Below, in pieces: positions 26,901 through 33,413 of a DNA stretch of 64,000 nt. Positions within the stretch are counted from its first letter, which is position 1. Every line of letters starts with the position of its first letter. The translations under genes were made by a program, and so were the position numbers. This stretch comes from Tritrichomonas musculus (Eukaryota > Parabasalia > Tritrichomonadida > Tritrichomonadidae), in NCBI GenBank assembly GCA_039105265.1, contig JAPFFF010000022.1, positions 2,356,001 through 2,420,000 of the forward strand, given 5' to 3'. Under the pieces are notes generated by a model. That model made no database searches. It was given only the letters and a program-made list of their open reading frames with translations, and had not been told where the DNA came from.

Positions 26901-29900
26901 GTGAGCTCTGGACAGATGAACTTACCGTTGGAGTACGAGATGATGAAGTCGTTTAGGATGTTCCCTTGCCAGTCCATGATCAACAGACTTCGTAGATGGA
27001 CCTTGAAGACGGAGGTGGTCTCGGATAGCTTGCTCCTCAATGCACTCGGTAATGAGATCTTCATGATGATTACTGGGTCTAGAACACTATCCGTTGAAGC
27101 TGGCTCGTAAGTGGTGATGTCGTTATGTTTGACGTAGTAGCTTGGGTATCCGGGTACAGTATCGAATTCACTGTCCCCAGGTTGAGTGGATTCCATTTCC
27201 TGGATCTTGTACGACAACAACGCTAAGGGACCTTTAACCGTATCTCGAAACGTCTTGCAAACACTGATGCATGAGTTCAGGGAGATTGCTTCGTTAGATT
27301 CGTCTGGAATTGATATGTCAGGGTCAGTGCTCGAGCACCAATCGATAAGGGGTTGTAGACTGATATTTGACTCACCCTTGACTGAGAATCCACTAGCCTT
27401 ACGTATCTGCATAGCAGAGTTCGCTCCGTGAATCGCTCGGGGTATATACAACACGGCGTCGACGATTGGGACAAGTATCCGGGAACCTCTACACACGACG
27501 TAACGGTCTGTCAGTGACGGATGATCCAGTAACCACTCAACATCCATGCCGATCTCTTCTAACCTGTTGTTGATATTCGAGATGAATCCGCGTAGGGTTG
27601 ATCGTTGATCGTGATCCCTCATCCACTGGATATCGTGATCGGTGAGCGTGAGTTGGTTATCCGGGTTGGAGATCGTGATTTGATTATCGTTGATGGTTAC
27701 TTGGTTGAGGTTTCTTCGATCAATGATGCCGATGACGTTGTTGCTGTAAAGTACCTCGGTGTGGTCTTCGCAATCATTGAACCTTAATGCGGGATTCTCG
27801 TTGGTGAGTCTATGTCGTTGATACCAATCCATCTGTTCGAGATCGCCGAGCGTGATAGTGGTTCCGGGAATGACAACCTCAGCGTCAGTAGTTGGAGTGA
27901 GTTCGTGATTGACGACTACTACGTTGTATTCATTAGCGATGAGCTCTCGAGTGTTGTCTTCGACGTGAATGCCGTCTGAATTGACGTTAACGGAAGAATC
28001 ATGACTGTGAATCGATATCCCATCACTCCCGACGGATGTGGTAGTGAGCATGGTTACATCAATGATCGCAACGGTTCTACCATTCGAGTCTCTCACTTCA
28101 GTCCAATCGACACCGGTATCTGTATCACTGTTCCTGACGAAACGGAGTTGATCATGAGTGTTCTCGAATAGGATACGATCGAGAGGTAGCATGCGCTCTA
28201 TCTCCAGTGCTGTACGTCCGTCAAAGCTCCATGTTGAGGTGGTATCAATGTGGCGTCTGTTAGTGAATCTTGCGTGCTCGGGTGTTGTGATTGATTGCAT
28301 ATGATCGCGTCTTCTGATGTAAACCACTTCACCGGTTGCTACACTAGTGATGAGAATGAGGTCGTTTCCGATCTGTTGAACGTGGAAGTCAACTCCATCC
28401 ATCGCGAGCAGCTCTTCTTCAGTGTAGTCCGATAGTGATTCGAGTGTGTGATCTCCGAAGGCATGGGTAGTGGTCTCATGAGTCAGTCTAGTAACAGGAC
28501 TCTCGAAATCGTCCAGTTCGCTCAGCGAATCGGCGTTCTCGACTGTGTGATCGACAATGGTGTTATCTCGATGTTCTCTCCATCTACGTCGTAACTCGCG
28601 AACGGAGTCGGTGATGGTATGTATCGATTGGATTATGGTACGAACGCCTTCAACCATTTCCGGTACTCGATCGAGGGTCAACCCGCCAGCGATGATGGTC
28701 GTGGTTGCATTACCTATCTGGGTCAACGAATTCAATGCGTTGAGTACTAGATCTGTGGCGGTCAATGAAGCTGTCGCAGCAGGGATCTCCGTCTGTGTCG
28801 GGATGAATCGTTTGAGTACCTGACCAGCAGCACTCGTGTCCATGTCGAGGAGGAACTTGCCACTAATAGGTGGTTTGCCGCCAGGATAATCATCGTCGGG
28901 GCCACCCATACCTGGGAACGTGAAGTCTTCGGTTCGATACGTGTTGATGTTCATGTTCTCCCCAGTGATGGATAGAGTCGAGAGGGCTTTGACCATACTA
29001 ACAGCTCCGGTGAGTATGTTGAGGATATCACCAGCGATCGCCAAGCCTTTACGAATGGAATCGGTGTATTCGTTATACGCGGCTTGTAACCGAAGTTGCT
29101 CTTGAATCCCATTGATGATGGCTCTCAACGTTGAGTAATCATAAGCGAGTACGTCAACGATACCACCGACGACGTTCAGATCTCGACGCATAGTCATGAT
29201 GTTATCAGCCCAGATGATCTTCGATGAGTAGATGTTGTTATCAGTGGTGATGGTAGTACAGTTTCGTGGATCGGGTTTGACCTCATAGAACTGTTGGACG
29301 ATCATGACGTCGAAAGGGTTGTACGTCTCATTGGCGTTCTCAGGCTTCTGTTCGAAGTACTCCTTCTCGATGTAGATGTGGATGTTCTTCTGGTTTGATG
29401 ATTCCGGAATGGACTTGTTTGAATGCTTGACCTCACGGATGTAGTTGAATGACTCGATGACGGGGTTGTCGTTCCAGGTGTGAAGGTAATGGAGGTTGAT
29501 AGGGCTGATCGGATGTAGATCCCACCTCAACGATGTTACATGTCCGTTGATGTTGATATCGGCTAGTACGTAGAGGAGGTCCTTGGAGGACACATCGCTA
29601 CTAACTTTGACCGCGAACTGTTGAACGTCGAGGCCGTCGTACTGTGGTGCTGAATCCAACTTAATGTCGGTGAGTTCGATGACGGCTCCATCCTTATACA
29701 CCACCCTCCAATTGGTTACGTAGTCGGATAGAGCAGTGGCGTAGTTCTTGGGAAGGTCATCACCGACAATACACCTAAGCCACTTCGCGATGTAATCGCT
29801 GTGAGGGACGACTATAGCAGGACTTCCGTTGTTGTTGGTCTTAGACGATAGCTTCGCGATTGAGCGATTCACGACGTTGTTCCCGGTCCATGATGTTCCA

Positions 29901-30253
29901 TCCCAGGTGAGAGCCCAGGTGTGTCCGAAAAGGTAGTCTCTGAACTCGAACTCCAACTGTAATGGGATGTCGTAGTCGGGATCGATGACCCAAATCATTT
30001 CGTAGTACCTCTCTGACTGAGTGATTGACGATGGCTTGTAGAGGTAAAGCTGGTCGGATTCTTTGAGCTCGAAGTACGTTTCGGGTTTATTGTTCTGGAC
30101 TATGTCATCGATCTCTTTCTTAGTGTAGACACAGTTGATGCGAACGTTATCGGGACTGTAGTCTCGGGTGATTCGTAGTTCATCGTCAATGACACCGATT
30201 TCGTACCCACGATCCTTCAGGGCCAACGCTTGCACGGCTAATGGGGCAATCAT
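23954..30253 (-). CDS. Giant fibre-like protein with internal duplication (element B)
   Basis: This is a 2099-residue open frame. Residues about 50-440 and 1190-1570 are a diverged duplication: FGHTWALTWDGTSWTGNN versus FGNRWSLTWDGSKWIGDD, and VQQFYEVKPDP versus KQQFYEVSPNP. Between and after them are coiled coils and Gly/Ala-rich hydrophobic stretches such as GVAGCVLGATGIGVAGKAL. The C-terminus has phage-tail-fibre-like repeats (YALKTDMPDDYATLGDLDGYV) and a beta-rich tip related to the C protein at 46882. A surface fibre or host-attachment role is inferred. The start lies 17 bases from the divergent gene at 30271. Confidence 0.8.
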   Translation of the reverse strand: MIAPLAVQALALKDRGYEIGVIDDELRITRDYSPDNVRINCVYTKKEIDDIVQNNKPETYFELKESDQLYLYKPSSITQSERYYEMIWVIDPDYDIPLQLEFEFRDYLFGHTWALTWDGTSWTGNNVVNRSIAKLSSKTNNNGSPAIVVPHSDYIAKWLRCIVGDDLPKNYATALSDYVTNWRVVYKDGAVIELTDIKLDSAPQYDGLDVQQFAVKVSSDVSSKDLLYVLADININGHVTSLRWDLHPISPINLHYLHTWNDNPVIESFNYIREVKHSNKSIPESSNQKNIHIYIEKEYFEQKPENANETYNPFDVMIVQQFYEVKPDPRNCTTITTDNNIYSSKIIWADNIMTMRRDLNVVGGIVDVLAYDYSTLRAIINGIQEQLRLQAAYNEYTDSIRKGLAIAGDILNILTGAVSMVKALSTLSITGENMNINTYRTEDFTFPGMGGPDDDYPGGKPPISGKFLLDMDTSAAGQVLKRFIPTQTEIPAATASLTATDLVLNALNSLTQIGNATTTIIAGGLTLDRVPEMVEGVRTIIQSIHTITDSVRELRRRWREHRDNTIVDHTVENADSLSELDDFESPVTRLTHETTTHAFGDHTLESLSDYTEEELLAMDGVDFHVQQIGNDLILITSVATGEVVYIRRRDHMQSITTPEHARFTNRRHIDTTSTWSFDGRTALEIERMLPLDRILFENTHDQLRFVRNSDTDTGVDWTEVRDSNGRTVAIIDVTMLTTTSVGSDGISIHSHDSSVNVNSDGIHVEDNTRELIANEYNVVVVNHELTPTTDAEVVIPGTTITLGDLEQMDWYQRHRLTNENPALRFNDCEDHTEVLYSNNVIGIIDRRNLNQVTINDNQITISNPDNQLTLTDHDIQWMRDHDQRSTLRGFISNINNRLEEIGMDVEWLLDHPSLTDRYVVCRGSRILVPIVDAVLYIPRAIHGANSAMQIRKASGFSVKGESNISLQPLIDWCSSTDPDISIPDESNEAISLNSCISVCKTFRDTVKGPLALLSYKIQEMESTQPGDSEFDTVPGYPSYYVKHNDITTYEPASTDSVLDPVIIMKISLPSALRSKLSETTSVFKVHLRSLLIMDWQGNILNDFIISYSNGKFICPELTHNKARDCYTYSTRERDDPEIMFDKDLNIEPYSWYLRGDITIHNLLNDDALVARKPVIKCDIIDAENALRLQKSDVYYFYRPTMIGYDEHVKYNDSDLEYECECYKMVYKIPETYDLPTNLTFKFTEYCFGNRWSLTWDGSKWIGDDIQGRFQSKIISRCQKRDPKPDNYGSRGCIIAVKRDTLNSRAIPDNSKGLAYSLLHSCMRDEGGVYEPYIKFKDGSVVKGSDYSLSIGFSTADSSVKMDGYDLASVSCTIGNYSTSKLKIGDVEQIYLDLTLPGQELVNRLSFTFDDEGGVHRASTNDNGYADIKGALDTVDRVGYAWSMRSKNDSGRDITLYLRHDYTDPIDEVNWDPSTNAFEYIIKQQFYEVSPNPNAATTLYTDFNITSSKIITADNITTMRSDLNLVTNNVDVVTYDVKEVKSKVDALSSEMVDQQAKTKYLEKEVDKIDMKANVGIALGVAGCVLGATGIGVAGKALSFASKGVARELVNTVTKVTDVGADVVEDMAGALTDELPDIGADVFFGDMMSMPVGRAATTEMSNADRLNKIVEWCDAEYVPITEMSFTDELDDPSKVAMTLTSTMDVCKRFRHTMKPMIKTLATAVEDTIHESELVRDDVIDVVGKIDPIQLIAEDTITDGSIKARLLVRKISEYNDVDYEENVVTIKIVNGAISQYTGTDTFPTASMNGKVITIGNPLNVQVMSITIKENTAVRHLSFTTNDIAYRCDVDAMQKKIDSLHDQLEQNDRSLTTMLNEFPTVDEVNTALDKVATKTMVNDLQQYLEANYMSMDQVEAGYYDKMDCDNKFALKTSLGDYALKTDMPDDYATLGDLDGYVLKSEYDTLKSKLDSLESKLVALTNNLTRIKYTFNITNSNTIHYQFENQLNEYDGTLYLTYRETRDNVVSEKEIKIGISFNVNNSPNFEYQCEPTSIWLNNIEFPLSGSSNLMINATVNYILVNSAFFTSNGILAADNAKNEIHSLI

Positions 30254-30270
30254 CTTTTAATCGCCGTAAA
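30254..30270. promoter_or_regulatory. 17-bp divergent promoter region (element B)
   Basis: Only TTTTAATCGCCGTAAA-type sequence separates the start of the fibre gene (minus) from the ATG at 30271 (plus). Both transcripts must start inside this gap or inside each other's coding sequence. Confidence 0.5.
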
Positions 30271-31023
30271 ATGATTTTATCCCTGCAGAGCACTGGTCCG
30301 GACTACAATCATTTACGAGCTAACGTTCAGATACCGTGGAACTGCGAGTACGTTGAGTACTATGTCGAGTCGATTAACGTTAGAGACATCTGTGTCGTGA
30401 CCGATGAAGACTATATCGAATACTATTACGAAGACGGTCATGGATTTGCCCACGACACGTATAGATATCAATTCAAGAACTCTTATCACGTAAAGCCAGA
30501 GCAATTCAGAAACATATTCGAACATGTCGATCCGTTATTAGGTCAGGTCATGACGGTCGCTGTCGACTCGACCTTTAGACTACAGCTGCAAATGAACCTG
30601 AACGTGCATTTCGATGAAATAACTCGTTTAGCAGGGTTGGTTACTGGGTTGCAGCACGAAGACTGTAGCGAAATCTATGACGCGGGAGATACCATCACGT
30701 TCGAGAGACCCGTGAAATCCTTGTACGACAAACTCTACCTGGTTTCGAAGCAAGGTCAGTCAATTCAGTCCAGCGTCGAGGGTCGTGAATACACTCCATC
30801 GATCATAGCCAGCATCGATTATCCGATAAGGGAGGGGACACCCATCTTATACAACTTCGAGATGTACGGTAAGCCGATCAAGAACATCGTGAACATAGAT
30901 TCGTTCAAGCAAATCGAGTTGGAGCTCGTTGACTTCCAGTATCAACCGGTTAAGCTGATGAGCCCCATGTTCGTTACCATCAAGGTCAACCCGGCTGATA
31001 CCCCAAAAATGAAACTACATTAG
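30271..31023 (+). CDS. Penton/minor capsid candidate, beta-rich (element B)
   Basis: This 250-residue protein begins MILSLQSTGPDYNHLRANVQ. Its C-terminal part has the rhythm of closing jelly-roll strands: GTPILYNFEMYGKPIKNIVN, then IELELVDFQYQPVKL and MFVTIKVNP. It lies beside the fibre gene, as expected for a penton that holds a fibre. Two candidates for penton therefore exist in B (this and 16799), and sequence alone does not decide between them. An ATG at 30241 is possible but overlaps the fibre start. Confidence 0.6.
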   Translation: MILSLQSTGPDYNHLRANVQIPWNCEYVEYYVESINVRDICVVTDEDYIEYYYEDGHGFAHDTYRYQFKNSYHVKPEQFRNIFEHVDPLLGQVMTVAVDSTFRLQLQMNLNVHFDEITRLAGLVTGLQHEDCSEIYDAGDTITFERPVKSLYDKLYLVSKQGQSIQSSVEGREYTPSIIASIDYPIREGTPILYNFEMYGKPIKNIVNIDSFKQIELELVDFQYQPVKLMSPMFVTIKVNPADTPKMKLH

Positions 31024-31026
31024 GGA

Positions 31027-31269
31027 TTACTCGTTGACGTTGTTTTTGGCATCGAGTTCTGCTTTGAGGGCTCTGAGTTCGAGCAACTCTTTCTTCTTAC
31101 GCTCACGGTAGGCTTTCTGTTGAGCACGTCTGGCGAGGATACGTTCTTCATCGGTGGCATACTTGCGCTTACGTCCACGGTTGGATTTAGGCGCTGGGGC
31201 GGTGATCTCGTTAAGGAGGTCGGTTGAGGAGGATGGTTTGATGACGTCTGTCTCGGTGGTGATACTCAT
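31027..31269 (-). CDS. bZIP-like DNA-binding protein (element B)
   Basis: This 80-residue protein has an acidic/Ser-rich N-terminus followed by a basic region, NRGRKRKYATDEERILARRA, then QQKAYRERKKKELLELRAL with leucines at heptad spacing. This matches a bZIP basic region with a short zipper. bZIP proteins bind DNA as dimers and regulate transcription. Here it could regulate element or host promoters. No counterpart was seen in A or C. The start context ATTTTTCTTTCACATTAA nearly equals that of the capsid gene. Confidence 0.75.
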   Translation of the reverse strand: MSITTETDVIKPSSSTDLLNEITAPAPKSNRGRKRKYATDEERILARRAQQKAYRERKKKELLELRALKAELDAKNNVNE

Positions 31270-31304
31270 TTAATGTGAAAGAAAAATATTGGTACTGATG
31301 TCGT

Positions 31305-31898
31305 TTAGAGATCGTGTTGGCGTTTGAATTTCGAGTACATGATCGCAACCACTTTGTTGTCGACATCGCGTGTATTGACATACTTATTCCCGGACTTGGT
31401 CTCACAGATGTGTAGTATTCGATACTCGATGCCGGTCCAGAAGTAAAACACGTCGTCATGGAAGTAGTAGTTCTCGAATTCGTGATGACCGTTGGTCGTA
31501 TCATAGAAGTCGACGACCATAGCATCTTCAGGCAACTCGTCAACGTATTCGTATTTGACATTACCTTTGTGACCCGTTCTGTTAAGTTGATTCTCGGTTG
31601 GAGTAACCCAGCGTAGATTCGTTGAGTGATAGTCTGTTCGATCGCGGTTGCGGTGATCTACCTGAGTCATGTGTTCAGGGTCATCGTTATCGACCCATTG
31701 TTTCGCGATGACACGATGCTTTAGATATTTCTTGCCGTTAAGAGCGATACATGGGTAGCCGTTAGTGCCAATTGATTCAGAAACGACGTGTCCGTTAGAC
31801 TTTCGACGAATTGGATATGGATATTCGACGCAGATCTCGTAGTCGTCATCGGCGACCAAGGTCTCCCAGCTTGCTTGCTCGTCAATTACTGTAGCCAT
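31305..31898 (-). CDS. NUMOD4-HNH homing-type endonuclease, copy 2 (element B)
   Basis: This 197-residue paralogue of 22627-23172 has WETLVADDDYEICVEYPY, IRRKSNGHVVSE and the HNH core QVDHRNRDRTDYHSTNLRW. The similarity is high in the first 130 residues and low in the tail, as expected if the target-recognition end evolves faster. The ATG at 31898 is preceded by CTTTTTATCACGAATTCAAAC, the usual T-tract. It lies between the bZIP-like gene and a small gene in the same orientation. Confidence 0.85.
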   Translation of the reverse strand: MATVIDEQASWETLVADDDYEICVEYPYPIRRKSNGHVVSESIGTNGYPCIALNGKKYLKHRVIAKQWVDNDDPEHMTQVDHRNRDRTDYHSTNLRWVTPTENQLNRTGHKGNVKYEYVDELPEDAMVVDFYDTTNGHHEFENYYFHDDVFYFWTGIEYRILHICETKSGNKYVNTRDVDNKVVAIMYSKFKRQHDL

Positions 31899-31930
31899 GT
31901 TTGAATTCGTGATAAAAAGTTGGATTAGAA

Positions 31931-32161
31931 TTAGTTTGACGTGAATTCGGATACGACTGATTCGATCATGATTTCTCGTTCCGCTGAATTCCGCGGTACC
32001 CATTTTCGTGTACGATATGATGCTCCATGATCACCGCTATCGATTGGTGAAGGAACGAAGTCAATCGGTTGAGTATTCGTCCGCATAGCGGGGTACGAAG
32101 TATCGAGATATGATCCTCGGAAGCTGGGTACCATTTCGAGGAATCTCGAAGGTGAAATCAT
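31931..32161 (-). CDS. Small hypothetical protein (element B)
   Basis: This protein of about 76 residues begins MISPSRFLEMVPSFRG, with an in-frame ATG nine codons earlier at 32188. It is basic and Ser/Pro-rich, without recognised domains or homologs in A or C. Support is only the open frame, codon use like its neighbours and compact spacing from the HNH gene. Confidence 0.4.
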   Translation of the reverse strand: MISPSRFLEMVPSFRGSYLDTSYPAMRTNTQPIDFVPSPIDSGDHGASYRTRKWVPRNSAEREIMIESVVSEFTSN

Positions 32162-32327
32162 TTGACCTTGGCGGTTAAGGCGAATCAAATTGACCTTCCA
32201 ACCGCTATAAACGATATCCCGAATCTATCGTCAAAACCGCTCTAAGTGCCTCCTATCGCGAGATACCCGCATTCGCGGCTAGACCCATTACGAAGATGTA
32301 CCCAAAGGGACCTAGATTTATGTCTGA

Positions 32328-32405
32328 TCAGATACGGCTCAGTGGTAAGGCGTTTCCACGGTAATCCGGAGTACCTGGTTCGATTCTGCTACGGGCCGTT
32401 CTTTT
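32328..32405 (+). other. tRNA-like pol III promoter module (element B)
   Basis: GGCTCAGTGGTAAGGC looks like a tRNA D-arm/A box. GGTTCGATTC 40 bases later is a textbook B box. TTTT at 32402 would stop pol III. The acceptor stem does not pair and the T stem is weak, so it is not a canonical tRNA. A similar arrangement occurs in C. Confidence 0.4.
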
Positions 32406-32463
32406 ATTCGAATAATTCTTCGTCTTCTTCTAAGAGATTCCGTATATGATCTCGTCTCTAGAT

Positions 32464-32640
32464 GATGTTCGCTAATGCGTTCTGGTCGCGCGAAGTTGAA
32501 AGAAGAGCTATTGTGGTTCCACATCTAGGTGATGTTCGCTAACGCGTTCCGGTCATGCTAGGTTGAAAGAAGAGCCATAATACTCCGTACTTCCGAGATG
32601 TTCGCTAACGCGTTCCGGTCGTGCTAGGGTGAAAGAAAGG
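32464..32640 (+). repeat. Three tandem repeats of about 66 bp (element B)
   Basis: Copies begin at 32464, 32531 and 32597 with GATGTTCGCTAA(C/T)GCGTTC and continue with a GCTAGGTTGAAAGAAGAG-like tail. The first is the most diverged. The core holds the palindromic AACGCGTT. Confidence 0.85.
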
Positions 32641-32669
32641 TCGTATACGGAACTCTCTTTCTGCTCCAA

Positions 32670-32725
32670 TCCCAGGTGGAGATATCTTCACAGTCCGATT
32701 GAATGCACTACATCTCCACCTGGGA
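32670..32725. terminator. 14-bp perfect hairpin (element B)
   Basis: TCCCAGGTGGAGAT at 32670-32683 is the exact reverse complement of 32712-32725, with a 28-base loop. T-rich stretches follow. It may be an RNA 3'-end signal or part of a replication or regulatory site. The terminator label is tentative. Confidence 0.45.
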
Positions 32726-32763
32726 ACGGTTTTTGCTCCCTTTTTGCTCAAAAATAGATCAGA

Positions 32764-33180
32764 TCACTCGTCTTGGGAGTCCAGTTCACGGAAGTCGTTG
32801 ATGGAATGAACTCCCCTGAGAACGTCGTGTGCTTTGGTGTATATCGCTTCATATCTCTTCAACTCAGATCTGAGACAGAGCTTGTCGATGTAGTAATCGT
32901 AGTAGGTCTTATCTTCGAATTGCTTCGGAGTCAGGTCGATAGTCATCAACATTGGGTCTCGGTAGACGGTTCGATAACGACTCTCTCTGACGGTGATGTA
33001 AGGGACTTTCCCGAAGAGGTCAATCAACTGGGACATATCGAGAACGGTGGATCCGTATTTGACTTGCAATGGACGAACGCTGATACCGAATTCATTTGGG
33101 TAGATCTTGCTGTCGAGGTAGACGTAGAGTTTGGTGCTGTCTTTGGGTTGAACTGTTTCGACGAACTGCTTGAGGGACAT
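32764..33180 (-). CDS. Hypothetical protein (element B)
   Basis: This 138-residue protein begins MSLKQFVETVQPKDS and has a beta-rich first half (KLYVYLDSKIYPNEFGISV) and a helical, Tyr-rich second half. No homolog was recognised in A or C. It is the last of a minus-strand series downstream of the polymerase. Function unknown. Confidence 0.6.
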   Translation of the reverse strand: MSLKQFVETVQPKDSTKLYVYLDSKIYPNEFGISVRPLQVKYGSTVLDMSQLIDLFGKVPYITVRESRYRTVYRDPMLMTIDLTPKQFEDKTYYDYYIDKLCLRSELKRYEAIYTKAHDVLRGVHSINDFRELDSQDE

Positions 33181-33203
33181 GTGTTTGTGGTGGCGTAAAA
33201 GAA

Positions 33204-33389
33204 TTAGTTTGGAAGCAATTCGGTAATGAGATAGAGTTCGCCGTCCAGCAAGACAGCTTCGTCACCGTAACCGTTGTACCATTCATCGAGAACGAGACCT
33301 GTTGTCGTGTCGATCACTTCGTGAGGTTCAGTAATAGAGATCTCGTACTTGCCATCGAATCCGGGGATGCTTACGAAGGTGGGTTCCAT
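33204..33389 (-). CDS. Small NUMOD4-like protein (element B)
   Basis: This 61-residue protein contains FVSIPGFDGKYEIS, the signature start of a NUMOD4 domain, with no HNH region following. It may be a stand-alone DNA-binding remnant of a homing endonuclease or a small functional protein. CTTTTTGTGCCAACGAAATG is the start context. Confidence 0.6.
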   Translation of the reverse strand: MEPTFVSIPGFDGKYEISITEPHEVIDTTTGLVLDEWYNGYGDEAVLLDGELYLITELLPN

Positions 33390-33413
33390 TTCGTTGGCAC
33401 AAAAAGAATTGGT

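Larger units (their letters stand above)
32162..32763. other. Gene-free region with tRNA-like module, tandem repeats and hairpin (element B)
   Basis: This 600-base stretch has no convincing gene, although a 67-codon frame at 32246-32449 is open. It holds a pol III-like A box/B box/T-run module (32328-32405), three roughly 66-bp tandem repeats (from 32464) and a 14-bp perfect hairpin stem (32670-32725). It is the only large non-coding block of B and is a candidate regulatory or replication region. Confidence 0.6.

Noticed and set aside
22627-30253. Integrated bacteriophage, suggested by HNH, KilA-N and tail-fibre-like proteins
   Set aside because: The protein-primed polymerase, retroviral-type integrase, double-jelly-roll capsid protein, long inverted repeats and 5-6 bp duplications define Polintons.
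32328-32405. Canonical tRNA gene in B (and at 40981-41075 in C)
   Set aside because: A and B boxes are present, but acceptor and T stems do not pair, so only a pol III-like module is reported.
32246-32449. 67-codon frame in the B non-coding block
   Set aside because: It overlaps the pol III-like module, ends in a simple Ser run and has no homolog.
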